The notes below the pieces were generated by a model that saw nothing but the letters and a program-made list of their open reading frames with translations, had not been told where the DNA came from and did no database searches. The translations under genes were made by a program, and so were the position numbers. Positions 35,320-52,915 of a stretch of DNA of 64,000 nt are shown piece after piece; the first letter of the stretch is position 1, and the number at the start of each line of letters is the position of its first letter. The DNA is from Neocallimastix lanati (nom. inval.). Lineage: Eukaryota > Neocallimastigomycota > Neocallimastigomycetes > Neocallimastigales > Neocallimastigaceae. The stretch is from assembly GCA_016946835.1 (NCBI GenBank), contig JACVTC010000046.1, forward strand, positions 682,001-746,000, written 5' to 3'.

Positions 35320-35965
35320 CATTAACTTTTTTTTACAAGAATGGGCCTTGTTACTTCATCCACGTCATTTATTATTTTCGTAACCCCAATTACCATTATT
35401 ATCAACCTAATAAACGATACATTTTTTTGAACAACATTTATAGCATTGTTTAAGAATTTTTAATGAATACTAAAATCTTCTCATTATTCAAAATGGGCTG
35501 TAATATCAATAATACCACAGTCATGAACTTATATACAAATACTGAAGAATTGTTTTAAGGTAGTATTACCATCAAAAGATGTATTCTTACGAGTATTTTC
35601 ATAAATAGTATTTTGTATACCATCAATAGTATAAGTATAATCATTATACTTTCTATTATCTACTTAATCTTTTGAAACGGCCTGAACTAAGCTAATTATC
35701 AACCACATAGAATTCAATAAGGGGATTTCTTGCCCAACTATAAATTCTTACCTTTATTGAATTATCGAAATGAAAGACCACTACGGCACATATAATCACT
35801 TAGCTTTTGAAAGAACATGAAAATGAACCATCAAAATAAAAGGTGGCACTATTATTACCTTTATCTGCTCAAAATTTATAACCAATACCATTAATAGAAT
35901 CCACATTATTACTAGTAACTTTAATACTTTGACCTGAGTATTTAGTATTTAGATGTGCTACAAAA
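35320..35965 (-). pseudogene. GH11 endo-xylanase with C-terminal dockerin, decayed
   Basis: Read on the minus strand, with stops and frameshifts, the order is as follows. ADKGNNSATFYFDGSFSC matches the GH11 W/D-x-G-N...DGSFSC strand. YSWARNPLIEFYVVDN contains the GH11 catalytic segment around NPL-x-E-[YF]-Y. Further GH11-like pieces follow (YTIDGIQNTIYENTRKN, FDGNTTLKQFFSI, VHDCGIIDITAHF), then a dockerin CCSKKCIVY, VDNNGNWGYENN at about 35358-35452. GH11 enzymes cut the beta-1,4-xylan backbone, and the dockerin would tether the enzyme to the fungal cellulosome. Several in-frame stops, including in the dockerin, and loss of the N-terminal part and signal peptide show it is dead. Confidence 0.75.
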
Positions 35966-36239
35966 ACTTTGAGTTTCAACAAATGACATAGTTTATGAAA
36001 TAGAAATTGTATCAATTTTTGAAAATATCATGATTGAAATTATTTATATATACAATTTATTTTATTTTAAAAATTGATTATACAATAATAAATTATTTAT
36101 TTATACATAAATATATTTTTAAATAATAACAAAAAAAAATATTTAACTTGTCATGAAAGTAAATAAAAAGCTTAAAAAAAAAAGTGAAGAATTTCTTATT
36201 ATTTTATATTATTATTTTTTAAATTATGTAACATATTAA

Positions 36240-36272
<33 letters not shown>

Positions 36273-37159
36273 TTATATTAAAAAAGATTAATTTATAATA
36301 AAATTATTTAAAAGTTTTTTTCTCTTTCAAAATTAAATATTTTTCTGAAGTATATAAAATATATAAAAAATATTAAAAAAATATATAAAAAAGATATATA
36401 AAATATAGATAAAAAATTTTTAAAAAATATTTTATAATCAATAAAGTTTAATAAATGATAAAATGAAAAATTTTTTTTAAAAAAAAAAAAAAAAAAAAAA
36501 ATATTGTGTAACGAATTGAAATTATTTCTTTCAATAAAAAAAAAAAAAAAAATTATAAAAAATTAAAACTATTTAATATTTATGATAGTGAAAATAAAAA
36601 TAAATTTATTTATATTTATTATTTTATTAATATGGAACATTTATTTAATTTTTTTAAAGAAAAATAAAAAAAAATTTTTTTTTGTATATTGTTTTAAATA
36701 TAATTTTCAAAAAAATTTATATATATAAAAGAGATAATATAGTTTTCACTAAACTTTCCTTCGAATTATTATAAATATTATATGGAGATTCAATTTCCGT
36801 AGATTCGTTGTGTGAAAAACAATTTACTATTTACTATTTGAATGACTAGTAATAAAGTTTCTTTATCTTTTGTATATATATATATTATTATTATTGTTAT
36901 AATTATTCGAACTTTAACCTTATTTATATATTCAATTATTAATTACATGAATATATTTAAATATAGTAATTTTTTATTAATTGTGTGTGTGTGTGTATGT
37001 TTGTTTTTTTCATAAAAAAATAAATTATATATCCAATTAGATCATAATAATATTTTAAATAGAAATACGAAATAAAAGTAATATTCAAAATAAAGTGTAT
37101 AAATAAATTCAGAAAAAAGTTCATGTGCAACAAACATCACCTTTAGATTATAAGATTTT
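35966..37159. other. Intergenic region
   Basis: No gene seen. Poly-A tracts near 36245-36268 and 36480-36500, a (GT)n stretch at about 36982-36998, and a segment at about 37020-37110 resembling 26390-26560. Confidence 0.5.
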
Positions 37160-38406
37160 TGCTTAAATTGAATTCTTATTCCGGATTTGGGTTTAAATAA
37201 ACTATCTGAAAGAATTTATGGTCTTATCCTTCAGAGGCATTGGCCCTGTTGGACTGAATTACTATATTTTCAGCATTGACGCTCCTTGGTTAGTTTGCAT
37301 TTATACCGTCGGAATAGCAACCCTTATTGAGTACTATCAGTAAACATAATTTTTGTAAAGAGAGCCACAGATCGCATCAAGAATGGGGTTTTAGAATAAT
37401 CACAAGAAATGATTTGATTATTAAACAAAACATCCCATTCCTTTTCATAATCTAAATCAATAATGTCTGCATCTCTTCCACCAAGAAAGAAGTCATATAC
37501 TCGTTATCATCAAATATATATTTATGTACTCATTATTCAGAAAATTACTAATATTAACACGGTTTTCACAAATTGATTGATCTATTCACTATATTATTAG
37601 TAACGATTCTATTATTTTCACAATCAATATTATTACTATTATTAACAACACTATTGTTATTGTTATAATTATTATTATTAATATTATACACTTCGTTACT
37701 ACTATCAGAATCAGTACTTGATTTTACATTATATATTTATATTAGTGACAACAATGTTTACATTCCAATTTGATATTGGACAACATTTAGTAATTATAAA
37801 AAATTTTCCAAAAAGAATTTCAATTTCCATAATATATTTCATATGAAATTCAAGGAAAAGATAGCAATTAGAAAATTAATATTCCAATCGAGGAATACTA
37901 TTTACTCTATAACAACAAGGACACTGTTCTGGACAATCATCTTCAATCCTACTGGGAGCTTTGGCAACACAAGTGTCGAATTTATATCCATATCTGGCAC
38001 GAAGTACCCATCGAAAACCAATGCTATATATATTCAGGATACTTAAAGTTGAGTTTTAAGTAATCTCTAGTTTTCTCAAATTCATTTTTCTTATAAGCCT
38101 TAACCTTGATCTATTTTCCTACCATATTTTTATCCCATTAAAACAGTTGGAATTTTTCCATTTTTTAAAAAACCTTACCTTTGTAACCGGACATTTCGCT
38201 GATAGAGGAGGAATGTTAAGTTCTTTAGAAATACAATAAAATGATGTAAAACTATTCATATTGGAAAATCCTTCAATCCAGTATAATCTTATATTAACTA
38301 GTGTCTGTGTACTTCTCGTTTTTTCTTTGTTTGACCCAAGAAAATGTTGAAACACATAACATAATGTCATCTGTAAAGAGACCTCCACAGCAGCGCTTAT
38401 CTCCAA
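37160..38406 (-). mobile_element. Probable non-LTR retrotransposon 3' remnant
   Basis: Minus-strand translation gives disconnected pieces: KCPVTKVRFFKKWKNSNCFN (near 38119-38210), then RYGYKFDTCVAKAPS with a DCPEQCPCC cysteine cluster (about 37900-38010). An Asn-rich linker follows, then VYDFFLGGRDADIIDLDYEK with WDVLF (about 37400-37500). A cysteine cluster of this kind after the reverse transcriptase is typical of LINE-type ORF2 ends. No reverse transcriptase is left, and stops interrupt the frame. The assignment comes from pattern memory and is moderate. Confidence 0.45.
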
Positions 38407-39277
38407 TCAAGATTCTAATTATTTAACTATAAAAAAAAAAAAAAAAGACTAATATCAAGAACTTATATTTATTATTGAAAAAACTATATAAAAAATATAT
38501 ATATATATATATAATAAAAAATGAAAAAATCAACAATTTATAAAAAATTTTTATATTGATATGTTTTTTTTTTATTTTATTTTTAATTTTAAATATATAT
38601 GTAGACATATATTATATATATTATTATTATTATACATATATATATATACATTTTCCTTACAGCCGCAAAAAATTATCACAACTGCAATATTATTTTAAGA
38701 ATTATTATCACTTAATATTTTTATAACTAGGATTAATTCTAATTAATAATTATTGTTTATATGTAAATATTCATCTAATTTTTAAACTAATGATTAATTC
38801 TAAATAATAATTATAGTTATTATATATAAATATATATATGTAAATATTTATCTAATTTTTGAACTATACTATTACTTTTTAATTAATTTAATTTATAAAA
38901 ATAAATTATATTAATTTATTATTTAAATAGTAATTTAATTATACTTTTTTATTAACTATTTAATTATATTTTATATAATTATTAATTATTAATTTATATA
39001 TAAAATATTTTATTTTATATAATTATTAATTATTAACTCATATATATATAAAAAAAAATTTTTTTTTTATTATATTAATTTTATTATTATTGTTATAGAT
39101 TTTAAAAAAAAAAAAAGTAGAAATTAAAAAAAAGATAAAATAATATTAAAAAAAAAAAAAAAAAAGATTTTTTTTTTTGTTTTCTTTTTTTGTATTATAA
39201 AAAAGATATAAAAATTGAAAAACGAAATTTTTATACGTATTTTTTTTTTTTTTTTTTAAATTTAATTAAAAACCGGC
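38407..39277. other. Intergenic region downstream of SEY1
   Basis: AT-rich spacer with repeated AATTATTAATTAT-type sequence and a T tract before the SEY1 stop. No gene. Confidence 0.6.
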
Positions 39278-42200
39278 TTAATTAAAGTTAACTAAAGTAG
39301 CATTTGAATCATACATTTCTTGTTTACCATTGTTTTTACGCTTATGTAATTTAGTTAATGGAATATCGTCTTCTAAATAGCTTAAACTATCAGATGTTGA
39401 AGGATCATCACTATTTTGTTTTTTACTATTATTAACCTTAGCTTCTTGAATATAGTTATTAATTTGTAACCAAATATCTTGAATGACAACTCTAATGACA
39501 CGAAGAACTGGCTTTAATAAATTGGTAACATATAAAGCATAGAAAGAAACACCAGAAACTACAGCAACTATTAAATATATTGGGTTTGTAATGACGGTTA
39601 TGAATTCATTGTAACCTAAAACCATAGTTAATGCTATGAACCATGCTGGAACTTTTGAAGTAGAATTAACTACTGAACGTTTAGCATCAATGTATTGAAG
39701 TTCAATTTCTCTAATAAATTTATTTAATAATTTTTTGGAACGTTCATCATCAATGATTATTAAGTCTTCCTTCTCAAGCTTTTAATTATTTACATTTAAA
39801 TATTTTTATTTATTTGTAAAAAAATTTAAAAAAAAAAAATTTTATATTGTCAATAATTTTAATATTATATATATATATTTATTATATATATATTTATAAA
39901 AAAAAAAAAAAATTTAAAAAATTAAAACAAAATACTTTTAAAAAAAAAAAAGTATCATTATTTATAAATATTATTTAAAAAAAAATAAATAAATAAAATA
40001 TAAATACCTCTTTAATTCCAGTAATATCTCTTATTTTTTGTTCTGGAATATCAATAAATGTGAATAATGCGATAAGTGCTAAAGCTTCATCTCTAGCCTT
40101 TTTAAAGAATGAATCAATATCATCATTGTTTTTCCAAATTCTTGGGAGACCACTTTTATCGTAACGGAATACTTCTTCGAATTTTTCACGAAGACGAACT
40201 AAAATAATATTGTCTGTAGTTTCTTCTGCAACTAAATTAATAAACATATTCCAACTTGATTTACGAATTGCTTTAATATTATTTTCAAGTTCTTCATCAG
40301 AACAGTCATAACCCTTAATTAAAGTCTTATATTCTTCAATGGAATTAATTATGGTTTCATTTAAATCATTACTTAATTCATCCCAAAGATGATCGCGAAT
40401 ATTATTTAACTTGGTTGGAACAATACCAGATAATAAAGTAAGAGTATTTTTCTATATATATAGAATATAAATATACATATTGATAATTTTAATAAATATT
40501 ATATTATTGTTACATCATCATAATCTATTTAATCCTATATAAATATCACGAGTAAAATAATGAATATTTTATTTTTTTATTTTTATTTTTATTAATTTAC
40601 CTCAATATTCTTTTTAATTTTATTTAATTGTTGATCCTTAGTAATCTTTCCATATTCATCAATTTCTTTAATTAATTGATTAAGATGATCATTATAATTC
40701 CAGGTAGTATCCTTTAACTTGGATTCTATTTATAATATTATTAATAATTTAATATTTTTTAAAAATTTTAGATATTTATTAATAATTAAGAAATTTTATT
40801 ATTTTAAAACAATTATATAAATACCTTCAGCAAGTTTCTTAAAGTTTTCAATACATTTAGATTTATGGTTTTCAAGGGATTCAACAAAGAATAAAGAATC
40901 ATCTTTGACTGCTTCCTATTAAATTGTTAATTAAATAATATAAAGCTTTATTAATAATTTTGTTTTGTTTTCATATTTATTTCAATTTTAATTATTTATT
41001 ATTATTAAAATTTATATTTTAGAGTACATACAGAGATATTATTTTTAAAGGTACCGTAGGCCCTCTTTTCTAAATTACGAAGTTGTAATAAGTAGTATAC
41101 ATGTAAATAAGTGTTCATTTTTTCTAAGAAGTCTATTCTCTTACGAGCATATACTTCCTTTCTGTATCTACCAGCACTACTATCGTATAAACCTATCATT
41201 ATATTATTATTATAATTTGATTTGTATAAATAATTAATAATAATACAAATTTAATTAAAATAATTATATATATATATTATATAAATGATAACATTATATA
41301 TATATATAAAAATAATAATAAAATAGAATCTTATGTTATAAGAAAATATAAATTACCTAAAGCCTTTTCTCTAACTTCATTGAATTTTTCTCCCATATCT
41401 TCCATAATTTCACCATTTTCTAACATTTCTTTGTATTTATTAATATCTTCTTGAAATTCATTAACTATTGCTTTAGCAATTTCATCACATCTATATTCAG
41501 CTAAAAGTTGTTGCTGAGTTGGAATATCAAGATCATGATTATAAGCAACCTTGTCCTATATTTATAAAAAATTAACATAAACATTCATATACAAATTAAT
41601 ATTTACATATATATATTTTATTTTATATTTAAAAGCTATCATAATATAATATATTATTCATAAAAAAATTACCCAAATGGATTCAGCATAACTAGAGAAA
41701 CCATCAGCTGGAATACCTCTGTGGTATTTTGATTTGAATACATAATCTGGATCTTCAGTGTTATAGAATCTATCGTATAATTTTAATTTTTTATTAAATA
41801 TAAAACATCAAAAAAAACAAATTTTATTTATTTAGAATTTAAATATATCTAAATAATTATTTACCTTTCCTTTAATTGAATAACTTCTTGTTCAAACTGT
41901 TCCGGTAAGTAAATTTTGTGTGGTAAACTTGTAAAAACTAAATCAAAATAATCTGATAGAGTACTTTCATTGTATTCTTCAGGCTATTTATTTAATTATT
42001 ATTATTTTATTAATATTAAATACTTTATTATAATTATATTACTAAATGCGTATATATTATTTTTATTTCTACCTTTGCGATATCTTTCCACATTTTGTTT
42101 AATTCATTTGTTAAAACTTCAGATAAATTACTCAATGGAGTACGTCCAGTGAAATCACGAATAACAAATAAAAGTAAAGTCTTGATTTTTCTGTTGTTAA

Positions 42201-43193
42201 TGTTGATAATAAATTGTAAGTATTTAAAAGTTAATTAAAAAAATAAATAAATAAATATTACAATTTTTTAATTTATTATATATTTGTCAATATTCATATA
42301 TTTACCCTTGTTGTTGTAAAAAGAGTTGCATGTTAACTTCAAAAACAGTTTTAAGTAAACCCATATTTGCACCTTGATAAAGACCAACCATGTTTTCCCA
42401 AATATTAATAACTAAAACTTCAGAAATAGCTAAAGTGAAGAGGGCACTTTTTCTTTCAAAATCCTTATTCATTAATATATAATTTATCATATTTATTACT
42501 ATTATTAATTTTATATTTAAAAAAATAAATAATAGTAAAAAGAGAACTATTATAATAATAAAACGAAGCATTTATTTTTATTGATAATTTTTACTTACTT
42601 GTTCTTCACCACGTTCACGACCATCTGTACCTTCAACATCTAAAATTAATAAATTTGAATTTTCAGCTTGACTTATCCAAATACCTTTAGTTGTTTGTTG
42701 TCTACTGGATTCATTCATAACTTGGAACTTTGTATTAAAAAGTTTATTTAATAAAGTACCTATATATACATTTTTTTATTATTTTTATTTTTTATTAAGA
42801 GTTTAATTTACACCTTTATATTTTTTTTTAATTTCTTTTAAATACTTTTCTTATTTTACTTACTTTTACCAGTACTTTGTGAACCGAAGATAGAAAGTAT
42901 GTGGTAGTTAAAACCATTTTGTTCTAACTTCCAAACATCTTTCATAGATTCTGATAAAATTTTACTATAAATTTAAATAAATACTTAATAAACTTCAATT
43001 GCTATAAATTTATTGAAATATATACATTTTTTAAAATTTCTCTTAATCCATATACTTACGTAAATTGTTTATTTTCATCAACAAGTTGAATTTGTTGCGT
43101 GTTTCCATTATCAACAATAACTGATTTTTTCATTGGTGTTTCTGTTGATTCAACTTTTTCAACTTGATTTTCATTTAAAGTCTCAGTCGTCAT
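39278..43193 (-). CDS. SEY1: Sey1, dynamin-like GTPase of ER membrane fusion
   Basis: Thirteen exons with consistent phases give about 802 residues, close to the yeast protein. Exons: 43060-43193, 42864-42964, 42599-42759, 42306-42463, 42073-42190, 41865-41983, 41673-41769, 41357-41555, 41032-41192, 40825-40915, 40601-40725, 40008-40451, 39278-39778. The P-loop GSQSTGKS is at residues 72-79, the G3 segment [12 protein letters not shown] at 119-130, and the RD of the G4 motif (FVIRDFTGR) at 196-197. A long helical middle domain follows. Two hydrophobic segments at about 680-725 ([12 protein letters not shown] and the [18 protein letters not shown] stretch) form the membrane hairpin, followed by an amphipathic helix and a Ser/Asp-rich cytosolic tail. 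Sey1/RHD3/atlastin proteins use GTP to tether and fuse ER tubules. All key GTPase motifs are intact, and I see no disruption. Confidence 0.95.
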
Positions 43194-44744
43194 TTTAAAT
43201 TTCTTATATACGATATTAAATTAAACAATGAAAAGCCGATTTTATTAAAAATTATATAAAATAAAAAAAACTTGTTTTATATTATTTGAAAAAAAATAAA
43301 TACTTGATTTGTGAAATAATTATTTCAACAATATCTATTATAAATAATATTGAAATAGAATAATATTATTAGATATATTTTATTATATTTTAATAATAAA
43401 TAAATAAATTTTAATCATTTAATTATATTTTAATAATAAAATAAATATATTTAAATCTTTTAATGCTTTAATTTTATATTTTCAAATTAAAAATTTAAAA
43501 ATATATACTTTTTTTTAATCTGTATATATTTCATAAACAATTGATTTAATATATTTATTATTTATTATTTAATAAATAATTTACTAGTAAAATATATATA
43601 TTAAATAATCTATTTACCTTTACGTTTATTTAATGAAATAAAAATATTTATGAATTTAACGTGAATAACGAAAAATTATACCTTTTTATATATTTTTAGT
43701 TAATTTTAACTTCAAAAAGGTATTTTCAAAAAATATATCTTTTTTGCCAAAAAAAAAAAGTTTTATTAAAAAAAAAAAAAAAAGAAATAAATAGTTGTAA
43801 ATTCTTGCTATATAAATTTATTTCTTTTTTTTTCTTTTTTTTTTATTATTATTATTTTCTATTATGAATATAATTTATTAATAATATTTTTATCTTTATT
43901 TTATACTTCTATCTTTTAATACTACTTTATAAATTTATAAATTATTTTATAAATTTTTAATATATAAAATTAACATAAAAAATTTAAAAAAAAATATATA
44001 ATTTAAAATTCGTAAAAGTTTTATATATATTTATTTTTTATTTCTTTTTTTTTTTTTTTTTTTTTTTTTTGTTATCTTTCTTTCTTTTTTTTTTTTTTGT
44101 TATGTTTTGTTTTTTTTTTTTAAAATAAAAGAAGAAAAAAAATATAAAGAAAAAAAATAAAATAAAATAAAAAAAAAAAGTAATATTTATTTTTTTATTA
44201 TATAAACTTTTTTAATAAAACAAAAATGATAATTTTGCTTAATAATAAATATATATTATTTATTTTATAGATGTTAATATAATTAATTATAATATATAGA
44301 ATTAATATATATAGACTTCATTATTTAATTTTTTTTTATCTTTTAGTTCATTTATTATTTATTATTTACTTTTTACTTATATTATTATTATTTATTATTA
44401 TTTATTATTATTTATTCATATGTAATTAAAATATATTAATAAAATTTACTAATTAACCATTGATATACGGAACACAAGATCAATTCGCTAAAAAATATAT
44501 TAATTCATATATTTGTTAATATATGTGAATATATATTAATTTATATAATAATATATTAAAATATATTAATTTATTTTACTTTAAATTAAATCGAATACGA
44601 ATAAATAGAATAAATTGTAAAAACTATAAAAAAAAAGAAGAAACCTAATTATTAATAATTTTAGTAACTATTCATAATATTTAAAATAAAGAAATAAAAT
44701 TAAATAAAAAATAGCATTTGATATTTGTTTCTTAATATTTTATT

Positions 44745-44830
44745 TTATGTTATTTTTTGTTATTTTATGTTATTTTATGTTATTTTATGTTATTTTATGT
44801 TATTTTATGTTATTTTATGTTATTTTATTT
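44745..44830. repeat. 10-bp tandem repeat
   Basis: About eight tandem copies of TTATTTTATG, nearly perfect. Confidence 0.9.
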
Positions 44831-46352
44831 AAAAAAAAAAAAAATAAAATAACAAAATCATATTATATCATTTGATGAAAAGTTTTTAAAATGGAGTATT
44901 TCAACCATAAAAAAAGTTATTAAGTTATTAAGCTTTTACGGTCTATTCTAATAATTATAAACTATCTCAACTGTCATTTAAAATATAGAATATTTTAAAA
45001 GTAATGTAAAAATTAAATGATGTAAAGAAATTAAGCATATGAGAAGAATATTAAATGATTTATATTTATATATATATATGTAAAAAAAAAAATAATTATA
45101 TATGTATTTATTTTTTTAATAGAATTGATATTATTATGGCTTAAGCAACATATTAAATTTTATTTATTTAATTAAAATTTTTGATTGATTATGTTTACAG
45201 TGGCTTGAATTACACATAGTAAGTTTTTATTTAATTTAAATTAAATCAATTAATAATCAATATATTAATATATTTTTTAAAAAAATTAAAAGAATAAAAA
45301 AATAAAAAAAAAAAAGAGAATAAAAGAAAAATATATTGTAGCTTTTTAAAAAAAGTTATAAATAATTGCATTTTTCTTTTCTTTTTATTTAAGCATTCCT
45401 TTCAAATTTTAAAAATCAACTGTATTTTTAATGAGTTCTATCTAATTCAATTTTTTGTTCTATTAATTGTTAATTGGTATTTAATTCATATTTATATTTC
45501 AATATATATTTTTCTTAAGCATCAATTTTTATTGTCACTATTCTTTTTATGATTTTTCTTTTTACTCATTAAAAAAAAATAAATAAATAAAAAATGTGTA
45601 CAAATAATATATTCTATTGATAATATATAAAATCAATATATTATATTATTTAATACACTCCTTTTTAATATATCTTTTTAGTTTAATTCGTATTAATTAA
45701 AACAATATTCATTATTAATTGCTATTATTGGATAAAAACTTTTAATTCCATAAGAATTTATTTTATAATATATTTTTATTTTATTTTTAATTTATAATAT
45801 TACAATTTAATATATTTTATAAGTACAGCCTAATATATTGATTGTTATATTTAATATATTTGATTTCAAAATCTTATTCCCATATTAAATCTTTCTCTTT
45901 TATTTATTTATTTATCTATTTATTTATTTATTTATTTATTCATTCATTCAAGAAATTTCAATATCCTTATTTTTAAATTATTTCCATAAAAGTAAAATTT
46001 TAATAAACAAACAATACAATATATTAAATATATTGTATATATTTAATAGTTAGATCTACGTATAAATACATAATGTATAATGTATTTGTATAATGTATTT
46101 TTATTATATATTTGGAAATAAAAAAATCTTAAAAATTTATTAAAAATAAAAATATAGTAATATTAATAATTTACTAATAACCTAAATTACACCAAAAAAA
46201 AAAACATATTTATTATTTTTATTAAATGTATAGTATATAATATATTTTATATTTTATATTTAATAATATTAAAATATCATTTATTGAAGTATACTTTATT
46301 TATTCATTTCATTCATTCAATGTTAAGTATATTTAAAACTCTATTATAAATA

Positions 46353-46548
46353 TTTTTTTTTTCAGACAGGAACAACTACACTAATCCTCTCACAGATCAA
46401 GTGCTCTCTACACTAGCAATTATATAGTCTAACAATAGGAATACTTATTATGGCAAATTAATATCATCCCATATAAATTCAGGAGTTAGTCGCGGGTTCG
46501 ACCCAGAAACCTTATGTGTGTTAGTCTAAAATACTAACTATCAGGATA
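46353..46548 (-). mobile_element. Putative tRNA-derived SINE
   Basis: A patch of roughly 190 bases with higher GC than its surroundings ends, on the minus strand, in CCTGTCTG followed by a run of ten A. Near its minus-strand 5' end is a tRNA-like head. It has a TAGTTAGTATTTTAG A-box-like stretch, CTAACAC like a valine (AAC) anticodon loop, and GGGTCGAACCC resembling the B box. The near-palindrome reads GGGTTCGACCC on the plus strand, so orientation is not certain. Flanking AGTTAGT/ACTAACT can pair. No clear target-site duplication was found. It could also be a decayed tRNA gene. Confidence 0.4.
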
Positions 46549-47218
46549 AAAACTGTAAAGATATTATAAATTTGTGCGATACACCCATAAAAATATAAAA
46601 CTTGGAGTGAAGAATATTATATATAGAATAGTAAAACAGATTAGATTACTAATAAATTATTTTAAAAATTATTTCATTAATTAGAAAGTTAAATATATTT
46701 AGGGTGTATATATTAAAGTTGATTTATATAAACAAAATTAAAAAAAAATAATAATAAGAATAAGAATATGAATATGAATAAGAATAAGAATTAGAGATAG
46801 AGGAGATTATAATTCGGAGATAATTAATATTTCAAGAACGGAGTTAGGATTATTAATTATAAAGTTATAAAAGAAATAACTAATAATTTTATATCCTATA
46901 ATATTGAAATATAGAATTTTTGAATTATAATAAATTAAATATTTTATTTTATATAAAAAAAAATAAATTAAAAATGTATCTCGTAATTTTTATAAAAAAA
47001 TAATAAATAAAATAAATATTTTATTGTATTTATAAAAAAAAAATAAAATAAAAAAATAAAAAAATGTATCTTGTAATTTTTATAAAAAAATAATAAATAA
47101 AATATCTTAATAATAATTAAAAAATAAAGTTAATAATTTTTGGTGTTTTATTCAGTCTAGAATAATTTATTTTAACAAGAATAGTGTCAATAAGCCCAAG
47201 GTACAACTTAAATTATTA

Positions 47219-47472
<254 letters not shown>

Positions 47473-48261
47473 TAATAAATTTAATGGAACATTTTTTTTT
47501 ATTCTCCATTGCTCGTACAACTTAACTATAATTTTTAACTATTAAAATATAATATATACATTAAAATGTATTACAATAATTGTATAACATAAAAAATTCT
47601 ATAATATATATACTTTTTTTTAAATAAAAAATTATTTTAAAAATTATATTACTAATAATAAATTTAGGTATGACAGAAAATTTTTATTAATTATATACTA
47701 TTTTTGTACATAATTAAAACTATTTTTATCTCAAATATCTTCTTTTAAATCTCTATATATGTATATATTCGTTATTATTCATCTAAAAATATTTGTTAAT
47801 TTTTGTTTATTATTATTGTTAATAAAGTATAATATTTCTTTTAATAATTTATATATTTATCCTTTAATAAAATTATTTACAGTATATCACAATTATTACA
47901 AATACTCTAAAGTAAAATATTATAATATACTAAAAATAGATTTTTTGAAAATTTATGTTAAAATTATAAATTATATTGAAATTACACAATAATTATAGCA
48001 TTTGACTATAATATTATTCAAATTATATTAATATTATATTATTTATTATCATAGTTATAATAATAATAGTTTTTTAGAAAGTATAATAATTATATCTTTT
48101 TATTTAAAATCGAAATATAAACTTTTGTAATACTTATTTTTTTAAATTTTAAAAAAAAAATTTTTTTTAAAAAAAAAAGATATATTTTAATTATAAAAAA
48201 AAAATAAAATAAAATAAAATACAAAAGTTTATAATTAAGTAATAAAAAGGTTAATAGTGAT

Positions 48262-48294
<33 letters not shown>

Positions 48295-48539
48295 AATTAG
48301 TTTTTAAAGCAACTTTCCATTTTCTCATATTTAAAATAGTAGTATATACTTTAAAACTTTTGTATTAAAGTTTATATATACTACTATTTAAATATATACA
48401 TACATATATTATTTATTTTTTTTAGTATCGTAAATACACCCAAATATTTAATAAAAGTTCATAAACTGTTAAGCTTTCAGAAGAAAATTTCTTTATAATT
48501 TTTTTTTTATTTTTCTATTTTAAAATATATATATATAAT

Positions 48540-51793
<3,254 letters not shown>

Positions 51794-51983
51794 TAAAAAA
51801 GAAAAGATAAAAAAAAAAAAGAATAAATCAATATCATGAAGATGAAGATTAATTAAAAAGAAAAGATAAAAATAAAAATAATATAATTATAAATTATTAT
51901 TTTAATATTAGTTTTAGAAAAAATAAAAAATATAATAAAATAATAATTATATAAATTTTTAAATATGTATAAAAAAAATAATT

Positions 51984-52603
51984 ACTATAAAAACATTTTA
52001 ATTACATTAGGTGAGTATAAAAGTAGCAATAATTTGCTAAAAAAATATTTTTTTTTTTTTAATATTTTTGTAATGTTTGTTTTGTTGATAAGTAAAAATG
52101 GTTTTAATCTTAATAATTAAAAAATAGTTTCACTATCTTTTATTAATATTATTTTATTAGTATCATTAATTACATATATTTATATATTTAAATATTATAA
52201 ATTTAAGAATATAAAATATAAAATATAAAATATAAAATATATATATAATAATAGTAATAATAATAAAAAAAAAAAGTTGAATAATTATAAAAGACTATAA
52301 AAACATTTTAATTACATTAGGTGAGTATAAAAGTAGCAATAATTTGCTAAAAAAATATTTTTTTTTTTTTAATATTTTTGTAATGTTTGTTTTGTTGATA
52401 AGTAAAAATGGTTTTAATCTTAATAATTAAAAAATAGTTTCACTATCTTTTATTAATATTATTTTATTAGTATCATTAATTACATATATTTATATATTTA
52501 AATATTATAAATTTAAGAATATAAAATATAAAATATAAAATATAAAATATATATATAATAATAGTAATAATAATAAAAAAAAAAAGTTGAATAATTATAA
52601 AAG
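51984..52603. repeat. Exact 310-bp tandem duplication
   Basis: Bases 51984-52293 and 52294-52603 appear identical throughout, including a T tract and an ATAAAATATAAAATATAAAAT stretch, from ACTATAAAAAC to ATAATTATAAAAG. Identity in such mutable sequence suggests a very recent duplication or an assembly artefact. No coding potential. Confidence 0.9.
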
Positions 52604-52860
52604 AAATATTGTTTTAATCTTTAAAATTAAAAAAATAATTTCAATATCTTTTATTAGTATTATTAAATATGTATATATATATATATTTTTAAATATTATA
52701 ATTAAATATATATATATATATTTATAAATATTATAAATTATAAGTTGAATAAATAAAAAATATTTAAAAAAATATATTAAATTATATGGTTTTAATCTTA
52801 ATGATTAAAAAATGGTTTCACTATCTTCTATTAATATTATTTATTAGTATCATAAAAAAC

Positions 52861-52915
<55 letters not shown>

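Noticed and set aside
46484-46545. Functional tRNA gene
   Set aside because: The GGGTTCGACCC box is present, but a full cloverleaf with acceptor, D and T stems could not be drawn on either strand; a SINE head or pseudogene fits better.
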